From positions 1 to 60,738 of the forward strand of contig JAANBB010000240.1 in the NCBI GenBank assembly GCA_014621425.1: a stretch of DNA of 60,738 bases, read 5' to 3'. Below are positions 44,065 through 53,936 of this stretch, one piece after another. The DNA is from Cylindrodendrum hubeiense (taxonomy: Eukaryota > Ascomycota > Sordariomycetes > Hypocreales > Nectriaceae). Under the pieces are notes generated by a model. That model was not told where the DNA came from. It made no database searches and saw nothing but the letters and a program-made list of their open reading frames with translations. Numbering within the stretch: the stretch's first letter is position 1; every line of letters starts with the position of its first letter. A program made the translations under genes and the position numbers.

Positions 44065-45164
44065 TTATAGACTCGTAAGATAGTCCTCAATCTCTTGAGG
44101 AGTCAGCTTTCTGAACCGGGGGCCCACGGCTCCATCAACACCATCAATACCCAGGAGATGATCTGCGGGAGCACCGACAATACCTGCAGCGTGTTAGCAA
44201 AGACGTCCTCAGAATCAAGGTCCAAAAATGTCTTACCGATCTCAATGGTGTCGCCATTCATCTCGCCCTCGATGTTGTCCTTTAGGGTCAGAAGGGCAAT
44301 GTGAATGGCATCCTCAAGCTCCAGCTCCTCCGAGTATCGCTTCTCCAGGAAGGTCTTGGCCTTGGTCGCGCTCTTGCCGATGGCCGTGGCCTTCCAGGGG
44401 TAGTAGCTGCCCGAGGGGTCGACCTGGTACAGCATGGGGCCGCCCTTTTGGACGCCACCGGTCTTCTTGGTAGGCTTCTTCACCTCGCTGTCGTCGCTGT
44501 CATCGCTATCCTCCTCCTCCTCAGGCTCGATACCCTCGTCCCATCCAGCGACCAACAGGCTCACACCGTAGGGTCGGACACCAGCGGACTGGGTGGCCTC
44601 CTGCATGACGCGGGCGACATCCTGTACCAATATCCGGGTAGGAGGGTACTCGTTGTAGATGCGCTTGTAGCCGGTGTGCGAAACCTTGCGCGCTCGGTCG
44701 ACGAGGATTCGGTAGTCGGGTCCCATGCCGGAGTACACCATGCCGATGTTGGGAGTGATGTTGCTAATCTTGGACAACGAGCTCTGGTCTGCTAGGGGCG
44801 AAGATGACTTCTTCTCGGTGGCGAGGACGATACCGTTCGTGGCTATCTATTGTCAGCGGCGGTTCGTCCCGGAATGTCTCGTGCGGCGCGAACCTTTGAT
44901 GCCAAGGGCAGTTATACCCTGGTTGACGGCGTTGAGGGCATACTCTGTTGATACGAGGTTAGTCTGGCTGTTCGTGTCTATCGCAAGCAACCAGGGAGCC
45001 CCGAGAGAGCCCTGGGTGGCCTGAAGCTGAACATGTGCATACCAATCTGGACCAGCTTTCCGCTATAACCTTGTCAGTAGTGGTCCCCGCATCACCGCCA
45101 TCGTCATCGGGGCAACGTACCTGGGGGAGAAGGTGGTCAGGGAGAAGGAGTATCGGTCGGCCAT
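44065..45164 (-). CDS. PRE8: 20S proteasome subunit alpha type-2
   Basis: This is an alpha-ring subunit of the 20S proteasome, non-catalytic. Five exons: 45164..45121, 45062..45043, 44944..44894, 44842..44237 and 44183..44065, giving 279 aa. The second exon is only 20 nt and encodes GKLVQI. The N-terminal gate signature [20 protein letters not shown] identifies alpha-2, followed by [42 protein letters not shown] and [17 protein letters not shown]. An acidic/lysine insertion ([16 protein letters not shown] and onward) lies between GWDEGIEP and [10 protein letters not shown], making the protein about 30 residues longer than human or yeast alpha-2. It is divergent from the RING-CH gene. Confidence 0.97.
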
Positions 45165-45731
45165 AGTTGCGAGTCCTGCTGCGAAGTGCTCGACGAGGGG
45201 GCCTGTTGTAGAAGATCGGTGCGGGACGGATTGGTGGTTCTGAGAGTGACAAGGGATCGATCAAGCAAGGCTGCAACTGGAGCTTTGGTGTTTGGCCAGC
45301 AGCTCCCGCCTCTCCAGGCACGGCCAAGCTGCGCGTCAAGCTCGGAAGCTGTGGCGGCGAAACATATTATCCGGGCCCGGGGCTAGAAACACCTTTCGTC
45401 TCCACACCCCCGGCAATTCTTATTCAGCACAGCCATCATCAGTTTCTCGGCAGGTTCGGTTGAATTCCTCTGCACTCCCTGCGAAGGCTGAGCTGGCCTT
45501 TTCACCTTTTCCGTCATGACTTGGCGACCAGGTCATTTCCCCGCCATTTCGCTGTCTCTCTCCCTACGCTGAGTCTGACCGAGCTTGCGATTCTACATGT
45601 AGGTTGGGCCTGACAGCCTCATTGGGCAATTGTGACACGACACCGACCACGACTACGCACCAGATCACGTCTGTTTGCAGGTGCTCTCCCTCTCTTTGTT
45701 TTACCATCGCATCCACAGGTATCTTTTGAAC
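45165..45731. promoter_or_regulatory. Divergent promoter region between PRE8 and the RING-CH gene
   Basis: The 567 bp contain C/T-rich leader sequence for the plus-strand gene (CTGTCTCTCTCC near 45,552). I found no clear TATA box and no good match to the yeast proteasome element GGTGGCAAA. Confidence 0.4.
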
Positions 45732-46670
45732 ATGGATACTCCTCCAGCTTGGGATTGGTCCTCGGTTGGGGACAGCTCCTCCCGCCAGACTCAACCCGAG
45801 GCGACTTCGGAACCGACGCAGCGTCGAGCGCAGCCAGAACAGCCGCAACGTCCAGCGCCCCAGGCTGCGCCGAATGGCAGACAGTACGGCCCTCGCACAT
45901 GTCGCATCTGCTTCGACACGGAGCATCCCAAGTTCCCGACCGAAACTCCCAGCACTTTTGGAATCCCCGCCTCGACTCGGCCCACATACGTTTCTGATGA
46001 CCCTGAATTAGGACGGCTGCTTTCACCATGCAAGTGTAAGGGATCGCAAAAATACGTCCACGAGGGCTGCCTCAATGCCTGGAGACTGGCAAATCCTACT
46101 GAAACCAGGAACTATTGGCAGTGTCCGACATGCAAGTTCAATTACCGAATCTCTCGCCTCAACTGGGCGTCTGCGCTGAGCAGCAAATGGGCGCAATTTG
46201 CTCTCACCTTCGTCGTTCTCGTGATAGGCATTTTTGCTCTGGGCTTCGTTGCGGACCCGTTGTTCGACCTTTGGTCCGACCCCATTGGGACCATCGGCGA
46301 AACTGTCACAAGCGTGGTATCGGATATCGAGGCCTTGAAGCAGTCCCCGTACGAGGAGCCGACGACGTGGGGGGAGCACTTTCTCAAGGGCTTCTTCTCC
46401 CTCGGCATTGTTGGACTGGTCAAATCCATGTTCGCCATGTCACCCTGGCACTGGTGGAACCTTCGAAGCAGTGGTCTTATGAATACTACTGGCAGGCGAC
46501 AGGGAACCGGAAGGGCGCGTGTTGAGAATATCAGCCTGATCTTCGTTGTCATCGGGGCGTTTACCTTTTTGATGGGTGTCTGGAAGGTCGTCAAGGCGCT
46601 CAGCGCCCGTGTACTCAGCAACATCAGTGAAAGGGTTGTCGACGTGGGTGAGGACGACAATGACGACTGA
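45732..46670 (+). CDS. Membrane RING-CH (MARCH-type) E3 ubiquitin ligase
   Basis: This is a single-exon, 312-aa membrane ligase. The RING-CH (C4HC3) cluster uses Cys57, Cys60, Cys100, Cys102, His110, Cys113, Cys131 and Cys134 (CRIC, SPCKCKGS, VHEGCLNAW, QCPTCKFNY). Its first loop is long, with about 40 residues between the second and third ligands. Three hydrophobic segments follow at about 155-175, 217-236 and 267-290, so the ring faces the cytosol and the protein spans an organelle membrane, perhaps ER or mitochondria. The N-terminus is Gln/Pro-rich. The ATG at 45,732 directly precedes the conserved-looking start MDTPPAWDW; an in-frame ATG at 45,675 would add 19 residues that look like leader. 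Confidence 0.9.
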   Translation: MDTPPAWDWSSVGDSSSRQTQPEATSEPTQRRAQPEQPQRPAPQAAPNGRQYGPRTCRICFDTEHPKFPTETPSTFGIPASTRPTYVSDDPELGRLLSPCKCKGSQKYVHEGCLNAWRLANPTETRNYWQCPTCKFNYRISRLNWASALSSKWAQFALTFVVLVIGIFALGFVADPLFDLWSDPIGTIGETVTSVVSDIEALKQSPYEEPTTWGEHFLKGFFSLGIVGLVKSMFAMSPWHWWNLRSSGLMNTTGRRQGTGRARVENISLIFVVIGAFTFLMGVWKVVKALSARVLSNISERVVDVGEDDNDD

Positions 46671-47705
46671 GTCGGCCATGAAGTGTAAGAAAGAACAATG
46701 ATGAATGCGTTTTGTTATGGTTCCCGCGAGAGCAGATGCACAACCGTGCGTACCACTTGGTGAATGATATGCACACTCTTAAGTTGCCTCGAACTCGCTC
46801 TTCCGCGTCAAGTCAACTAGTCTGTGTGCAAAGATTTACGCTCTGCTTCGCCTTGAGTAAGGACCGTTTTGGTTCCTTGCTCGCTGGCTTGTATGAGATT
46901 ATCAGTCATCATCTACGCTTCTGGATTCCTTCGGGCGTCCAAGAGCAAATTCGGGTATCTGCTAGGTACACACCAGTACAAAGTCGTAAGCAGACTGCCC
47001 AGAGAGTGCCTGATACATTCTATTTCGAGAACAATATATTATGTTACCAATATCTCAGTCTTGTCTTTCGTGTGTCATACGTCGTCCTTCATCTTGACGA
47101 GAGCATGTATTCTTCTCTCCGCTGTGGTAACCGTGTTGCATCATGTAAATTATCCCCATCATAGCAGTCTCATCATTTGATCCCCATTGTACTGGGAACA
47201 ACATTCTGGAATTACAAAAGTCGTATCCAAGGTGACATTTCAAATCGTGGTGGTTTCACTCATCCATGCTGGTTTTCGGATATTAATAGGTCCGACACCG
47301 AGATGACGTTGGGTGGTTCCTCATCATCCCCTGCACCTAGTATGCGACCCATGTGGGCCGCATTGCGCATGCTCGTGCTGTACCAAAAGGCCATTTATCA
47401 GATTGTGCAAATCATGGTTCTTTGATTCCTCCGACGCTTTGCTGGCTTCTGTACGAATTGCCGATCCTTTCCTCACGCCGACTCTGGTCACCGACTCTGA
47501 CTCGCCAAACCCAATCCCAGGGTCCTCCGAGGTCGCACAGGAACCAGATCGCCTTCCCGCCAGGAGTCGGTGCTCTCGATTCTCCTCTGTTGCGACTTGC
47601 GATTCCCACACCCTCACAACTCGAAAACCGATGAGGTGACCTCGAATTCGAACCCGACGAAGATACACGAGCCCAACCCTCCCCCGAGGCTGTCCGTTTG
47701 CCAAA
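46671..47705. other. Intergenic region, no supported gene
   Basis: This 1-kb gap between two plus-strand genes contains no convincing coding frame, repeat or RNA gene. The last 200 bp are rich in CCGAC/TCGAA-type sequence and probably form the leader of the GT34 gene. Confidence 0.45.
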
Positions 47706-48769
47706 ATGCACTTCGCCTACCCCCCACGCAAAGGCTCGAACCCCCCGCCATTCCAACCCAGAAGTTCGAAAGTGCCGATATTGCGGCCGAGTCGCTTAAG
47801 AACTATACTCTTGCTGGTCCTGACGGTTATTGGATGTTTTTGGTTTCTCTCCGGTCCGAAAAAAGAGACGCCCTATAAAGAGCATGCTCCGTCTGGAAAC
47901 CCGCCCGTCGTCATCTTGACTGTGGTAGACCCGACAAAGTACAGCGAGTCGTACTTGAAGTCGATAACCGATAACCGAGAGGAGTACGCTGCGAAGCATG
48001 GTGAGCATAACTTGGGGGTTCCGCCTGCCATGTCGCAACATCTGACGAGGTTCCAGGCTACGAGACAATGACTGTCAAGTTGTTCGACTACAAAACCAAC
48101 GGCGCCCCTCAGTCATGGGCCAGAATCATTGCGGTGCGACACGCACTTTCTCTATACCCTGATGCCAAATATATTTGGCTCCTCGACCAGAATGCCTACA
48201 TCATGGAGTATAGCTTGTCCTTAGAGGAGCAATTGCTCGACCCGACAAAGCTGGAGGGATTGATGATCAAGGACCAGTCCATCGTACCGCCCGACAGCAT
48301 CATCAAGACTTTTGCCCTCCTGAAAGGAAAGAATACTGCCTTCATACTCAGCCAGGACGAGACCGGGCTAGTGACCAACAGCTTTTTTATCAAGAATGGG
48401 GACTGGGCCAAATTCTTCATCGAGACGTGGTTGGACCCTCTTTACCAAAGCTACAACTTCCAAAAAGCCGAGAGACATGCGCTGGTAAGTTTTTACGGTC
48501 TGAATCAAATAAATGCAAGCTTTCTGACTCTATTGTAGGAACACATCGTTCAATGGCACCCCACGATCTTGTCAAAGCTCGCCCTCGTGCCCCAGCGCAC
48601 CATTGCCTCGTACGCCCGCAACAAGGAGGACAACTCCTACCGAGACGGCGATTTCGTTGCCCTCTTGGTGGACTGCACTCCGACAGGGCCCGACAGCTGT
48701 GAACGACAGTCCGAGCACTACCTGCAACAGCTGCGATACAAATCCTCGGCGGCAAACCGGAAATCTTAG
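47706..48769 (+). CDS. GT34 glycosyltransferase, Mnn10/Mnn11-like mannan polymerase subunit
   Basis: GT34 proteins of this type are Golgi alpha-1,6-mannosyltransferase subunits that extend outer-chain mannan. Exons are 47706..48000, 48057..48484 and 48539..48769 (317 aa; gtgagc and gtaagt donors). A basic cytosolic tail precedes one anchor (about 32-48, RTILLLVLTVIGCFWFL). The luminal domain reads VVILTVVDP, then SWARIIAVRHALSLYPDAKYIWLLDQNAYIME. The expected metal-binding DxD is DQN at 142-144 here. The late GDFVALLVDC segment matches the family C-terminus. The altered DxD suggests a non-catalytic partner such as Mnn11, or a diverged enzyme. Confidence 0.87.
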
Positions 48770-49241
48770 ACCCCACGCGGAGGCATCATGTAAAGCGGGT
48801 GTGAAATTATGGAGTTTGAGAATTGGAGCATCTCCGGCATGGATGAAGCGAAATTATGTGATCTCTTGGCGTTATCGGACTGTTGAAAGGTATTGGAAAG
48901 CATGAAGATGAGGGGCAGGGGACTATAGAGTAGATGGTCTTCGCGTTGCATCTGGGCAATTGGTGGTGCTAGTGCCAATGAAGACGGCGGGAGAGACATG
49001 ATTCAAACCTTCTCACGAGGGAATCTTATACTGAAGAGCCCAGTGCTTAAGGATTAACGTACTAAACACGGAGGCAAAACTGTCGTCCAAGGCATGTTGT
49101 GTGCTACCCTTTCCCTCCCTTAGTAGCTCGGCCTGCTCCTCAGTGTTGAACCCTGGACTTCTGAATCTCGGTATCCTTTTTCCCTGCCAAAAGGATGCGC
49201 AACTCCTGAAAATCCTAGCCGGCACCTTATGACACAATAGG

Positions 49242-50519
49242 TCACCCAGTAAGCGCAACCGGAAATTTTCGACTGTAGTCGATCGTTTTGTCGAGTTGCT
49301 CATAAACGGTGACCATGTCTTCACCGTCCTTCATCTTGGTTCCCCTGTAGATCCCCGGCCACTCCAGCATAATACACAGCTGTCGAAGCTTTGGTAAGGG
49401 TCTGCTGATATGATGGATCAGACCGAAGTAGAAGCGATGTAACCCACCAAAATCATGTTCCGCAAGGTCATCGGGTGTTGGGATCATATGACTGGGCACT
49501 TGGAGAGTCCATAGCGTAAAGGCGAAGCATCTGAGCTTGGGTAAACACTCGAGGGCGACTACCAATTTGTCAAATATAGGCTCCTAGTACATATAGTAGT
49601 TAGTCGACTTTGATCTTGCTTAGGGATCAAGTAGTACTCACATAACAGCTCTTGTGACGAGTACTGTCTAGGCACAGTATATCTTTCAAATATCCGTGAT
49701 CACAAAGAACTAGCCACTTGAGATGCTTGAAGTTTCTGGCAATTCTGCCCACTGAGAGATGCCACCGTGGCCTCGGGTTGTCAAAGATCTGGAGCCCTTC
49801 GAGTCTCCTGCAATGTTTCTCCGCCATATCGTACGCTCTAGATTCAGTCCCTCGGTAAATCTGCAGAATCTTAAGGGTATCTGGACAGCAATGCGTGATG
49901 GCAGCAGGCACAAAGTTTTGCCGACCGGCAATTCTAAGGTTCCGGATTCGCCACGTTGATGCTGACCCCAAAGCATCGAGTAGCCATATTGTATGCTCAG
50001 GTGAGAGCAAATCGATATCAAGAACCAGAGTATGAACGTTGCTCATATAATCGATAGCATCAAGGATGAATGCCCACGCGTCGTGGCCTGCTTCATCGGA
50101 GACCCCAGGGTATCCCCAGCTGCAACCACGTTTAGGGCTAATCGCAATGGTAGCGCATCTATGATCTTAGATATTAGGTTATGATCTTATATGTTAGGTT
50201 ATGATTTGAGGACACAAGGTAGCCCTTACCTGATATGGGTTCGTAAGGGAATTACAGAGGCATTTATCTAGCAGCCCCGGACAAAGACGCCTAAGGCACC
50301 TTCAAGGTACTTGTGAGAACCTTCAAATCGAACCTCACGAAACAGATGCGCAGCGACGACAAATCGGCAGTGCTTCGAAACTCTGGAAAAAGCCTTCCGA
50401 CTTGGGCCATCAGAAAACGAACTGATTGCAGAGATAAACTCCTGGGACAGGTTGTATAGTGCTGGCGGGGGGCTCAAATCCGCCATTCCCGAGGATTTCC
50501 GATTGCTGGACCTGGTCAA
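49242..50519 (-). CDS. F-box-type / LRR-like protein, gene model damaged or incomplete
   Basis: Three coding blocks are visible on the minus strand. Exon 1 (50519 to about 50270) encodes an F-box-like segment: ALYNLSQEFISAISSF, then RKAFSRVSKHCRFVVAAHLFREVRFEG. Exon 2 (about 50,160 to 49,642) reads ALPLRLALNVVAAGDTPGV, then MSNVHTLVLDIDLLSPEH and leucine-rich repeats. Exon 3 is 49583..49242, joined by a clean phase-0 intron (gtgagt donor, CTAG acceptor). The join of exons 1 and 2 fails. The exon 1 frame hits TAG after FVRGC, whereas another frame continues as LLDKCLCNSLTNPYQ to a GTAAGG donor. A one-base indel would repair it. Such F-box/LRR genes are fast-evolving in Sordariomycetes; this copy may be a pseudogene. 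Confidence 0.5.
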
Positions 50520-50900
50520 GAACTGATATAAGGTGGCTTAACGAGCAGTCATCGGCACAGCTTGAGTTCGTAAGGGTGTGAGATGAAGAGGTAAAGGAGT
50601 GTTGTTCCAGTTCTTGTCGTTCGAATATAATAAATAAGTAGACCGCGTGTGCCGTGATTCACTTGCTATTCAAGTTACTGACCTTAGGTTTGGTCTTAGA
50701 GGGGTGCTGGGTAAAGAACTGTGATTGAACACAAAGGAGAAGGAATTTAACGCGCCTCACTTCACCAATATTGTGTGATTAGAGGCGAAGCGTTGCGTTG
50801 ACTCAGTAGCATCAATTTATTCGATTCGACATGTTAGGGCCCATTGATGATCACTTATGTCGCAAACCGACAGTCGCAATCGAGCCGCCAAAAGGGGATG

Positions 50901-51211
50901 TATTAGAAGAGTATTGCTATTCGCACTTGTGGGTTGCTATTCGCACACATCCGCATACAGCTGTTTCGAGATTTATCAGTAATACACCTAATATGGCATT
51001 TCACTAAGAGAAGCCTAGTAATCCTAATCATTAGTATTTGTTCATCCTAATACTGTTGTTTATTTTATTTTATTTATGTATTAGGCCTATCATAAAGGCG
51101 TGCGTTTAGGTTAAGGCGTATATGTATGTGATTCCACTAGGATTTGGGCTCAAAGTCTCATGTGTGTGCGAATTGCAACTTGCGTGTGCAAATAGTAATG
51201 CTCTATTAGAA
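50901..51211. mobile_element. hAT-type MITE with TIRs and perfect 8-bp target duplication
   Basis: The element (50,909-51,203, 295 bp) is flanked on both sides by TATTAGAA (50,901-50,908 and 51,204-51,211). Its ends are inverted repeats of about 45 bp: GAGTATTGCTATTCGCAC at the left, and at the right the reverse complement of GAGCATTACTATTTGCAC. An inner GAATTGC/GCTATTCGCACACA pair extends the match. It has no coding capacity. An 8-bp duplication is the hallmark of hAT-superfamily insertion. A 5'-truncated relative lies at 16,146-16,358. Confidence 0.85.
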
Positions 51212-52977
51212 TCATGATGGCAGTCAGTTCAGTATTTCGGATGGGGTTAGGAGATTTGAGATGAAATTTAATTCATGGGACCCCTTAAACAAATGTTGTC
51301 ACAACCAATGGAGGCAGACCAGTAGGTGATGCGGTTCAGTGTATTAATCCCGATGATGTGATGTTACTAGAGTTCTACTCTTAGATGCTACAGCAGGAGT
51401 AGAGCTGGAGCTGCGATGGGGTGATGGCACAAGCTGAGAGCTATGGTGGGCTGTGAGGTGGTGATAACGCCTCTCATGTATAAATCTCATGAGGATGATG
51501 GATGCCATGACTTGGCATGTACGAGATACCTTCGGACCAGAAATGCCGTGAGTCTCTATCACATGTGCACGCTGGTTTGGTTTATTAGCGAATGCAAAGG
51601 TGATACTCGGCAGTGTGGTCCTGACAACCTGGAATGCAACCGCTACGTGCCGTGTGGTTATAAGCGACCGAGGCATAGCGACTCTGACAATCCTCCTTCG
51701 AGATACAACCGTCTCTTACGCACCTGTGTTCTCATGCAACATTCCCAGCCAATGCGGACCAACATGCGGCGCAGTTCATCTGATGTTTACGGTAGGATCG
51801 CAGGAGGGATCGCAAGGAGCGCCTTCGCCACAGGATCAAGCCAACCCCCAAATACCACCCATCCATCCATGTCCAGGGCATGCAGCGCGAGACGGACCAA
51901 CCATCGCGGCGGCCGCTTCCGCTACAGTGCTAGCAAGGTCAAGGGCAGGATGCGAGCAGGACCTTTTTTATCGCTCAAAAGCCCTCACGGTGCTATTCCC
52001 GTCCCACGAGCCAACAAACTCGTCCGTTGCCGAGTTTCATCCAAAGTAGCGCTTAGGCCCCGGCTTCCCCAGATCTGGTCCGACAGCCGCGACCGAATGT
52101 TCGGCTCCTGACCAGCTTCCTCGATCGCGGACAAACATGCTAGAGTAACGTGTTTTTAAACCCCCTCTGTCTTGGCTGACACAGTGGTTTCGCCGAGGTC
52201 GCCGTTGTTTCAAGTTTCAACAGTTCCAGGCCAGACACAAGGCCACAGAAGGCCAGACAGTTTGGTTAAGCGTTGGCGGCCACGAGAAGAGCCCACTTCG
52301 ACATGCCACCTTGGGTCCGCCTCCCGTCAGGCAGGCGTCAGCCCAGGCGACCAACACCGCCGAGGGCGGACGCCAGGCCGCGTCGACAGCGCCAAATGAA
52401 TGGACGGATGCGGTGACAGCACAGCAGGTCGAAATGTAAAATATAGTGGTAATGTTTCAAAGGATGCGCCGTGGGAGGAGATTTGCAGGTGGCAGACCGC
52501 CTGCAGCCTTGGGACTCACACAGTTGGTTAACATGTGCGGCCGCCCCCACAAGACGCTCGCCCAGAGCCTTACAGGGATGCGCAGTCAGGGGCCGTCACA
52601 CTCCTGTCAGCCTGTGTGCTCCGTCGCACGGGCGTGATTTGCTGGTATTTGGAGAAGGGCCTCCACACCTGGCGGCTGCAAGGCACAATCCTACCCGGCT
52701 TACACCAACTGTACAGCCCCCAATCGTCACTGGAGGTACCGCGTAGCCGGCCGCTTCCACAGATCAATTGCGCAAAAAAGGAACATGTTGGTGAATCATC
52801 AAATGCCACAATTGTGTGGGCTTGTCTCTTGAGTCTATGTACTGAGAAGTGAAGAAAAAAAGCAAATGCGTCCGTCTCTTTGATATCATGTCCTGGTTTA
52901 TTTCATTTCATTTCATTCGTAGCGAGTGGTCACCCCCTTATCCAAGGGCGGCGTTTTCATGGTAGAGTATTCCCGCT
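51212..52977. other. Intergenic region, no supported gene
   Basis: Several overlapping frames (for example 51,443-52,111 plus) lack domains, leader structure or introns. The segment 52,200-52,400 has GGCCAGAC and AGGCCAC short repeats. No tRNA, repeat element or gene is supported. Confidence 0.45.
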
Positions 52978-53640
52978 CTACAAAGCCTGAACCTTCTCGC
53001 CGGTGCCGTAGGCAATGTTGGTAACCTTGAGGCTGAGCTTCGCCGTGGACCCGAGGCCGCTGGGGCACGAGGGCTGGTTGGATACGGTAAGGTCGACGGT
53101 GCAGAGCTCGTCAACGCCGTACTTGCAAATGTCGTTGGCAATGTTGTAGAGGCGGTAGTTGTTGGCGACCCAGCTCTTGGGCTGCGCAAGGCACGAGGCC
53201 AAGTAGTTCATGCTGTTGGCAGCCATAAGAGGCAGCTTGCCATCGTCGAGCAGGTCGTGGCACTTGCTGGGGTGGACAGTCTGGTAGTCCATCTCAATTC
53301 CACCGCCCATCACAGGGTCCTGGGCGGCGTACTTGTGGAATCCAAGCCAGACCCAGGCGGCGTAGGAGATGTCATGGAAGCCAGTGGACTGGTCAATGCG
53401 GAGCATGTAGATTGAGCGGCCTCCGTGAGAGAGCTTCATGCAAATGTCATCACAGCCAACCTCCTCAGGCCAGTAGGCAACGTGGTTTGTGTTGATCTTG
53501 CACCCCAGGACACCAATCGACGAGCCATATGCGTCGTGGGGTGTCATAGAAGCAGAGCCATAACCGCGAGGGGCGATGGCAGCTGCCGAGACCAAAGTGG
53601 CCGAGGCGGCAGCGAGGAGAGCGGTGAAAGAGGCAAACAT
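52978..53640 (-). CDS. Secreted cysteine-containing protein of unknown function
   Basis: This is a single-exon, 220-aa protein with a clear signal peptide (MFASFTALLAAASATLVSA, cleavage near residue 19). The mature part has eight cysteines: GCK, GCDDIC, KCHDLL, SCLAQP, ICKYG, LCTV and SCPSG. It also has the segment CMKLSHGGRSIYMLRIDQST and DISYAAWVWLGFHKYA. Similar secreted proteins occur widely in plant-associated and saprophytic fungi; I do not know a tested function. An effector or cell-wall role is possible. The start at 53,640 was chosen because it begins the signal peptide; the in-frame ATG at 53,736 lies in the leader. A TATA box stands about 290 bp upstream. Confidence 0.85.
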   Translation of the reverse strand: MFASFTALLAAASATLVSAAAIAPRGYGSASMTPHDAYGSSIGVLGCKINTNHVAYWPEEVGCDDICMKLSHGGRSIYMLRIDQSTGFHDISYAAWVWLGFHKYAAQDPVMGGGIEMDYQTVHPSKCHDLLDDGKLPLMAANSMNYLASCLAQPKSWVANNYRLYNIANDICKYGVDELCTVDLTVSNQPSCPSGLGSTAKLSLKVTNIAYGTGEKVQAL

Positions 53641-53927
53641 TTTGTAAGTCTTGGTGATGTCGGGGCTTTGTGCGGTCGAAGTGTGGTTGGTAGAAGCTGT
53701 AATTTGTCTAGAGGCTAGCTCGACTTGAATTCTCAACGCACGGCGATGAGTGAAGAGTAGGTGAGAGAGAGAGTGGTGGTCAGATCACAGATCTGATTCT
53801 TGAGTTGGCACAGCCGAGAGAGTGTGAGAGTGGAATAGAGAATGGAAGCGATATCGATATGATATCAAGAGAGTGTGGGTGGCGGTGAGTGAGAGACAAT
53901 ATCTAGATCGGGGTGGAGGCCCTGACA

Positions 53928-53936
53928 TTATATAGA
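53928..53936 (-). promoter_or_regulatory. TATA box of the secreted-protein gene
   Basis: The minus strand reads CTATATAAT, embedded in CT-rich sequence (GA-rich on the plus strand, 53,760-53,960). A palindromic GATATCGATATGATATC lies between it and the gene. This fits a strongly inducible promoter with a leader of about 250 nt. Confidence 0.5.

Noticed and set aside
47640..47665. GGTTCGAATTC on the minus strand, similar to a tRNA B box
   Set aside because: No A box, acceptor stem or cloverleaf in the 70 bases around it; it lies in the GT34 leader.
49013..49324. 103-codon minus-strand frame overlapping the 3' end of the F-box-type gene
   Set aside because: Plausible composition, but it is in a different frame from the LRR exon and no splice join was found; noted only as a possible shifted C-terminus.
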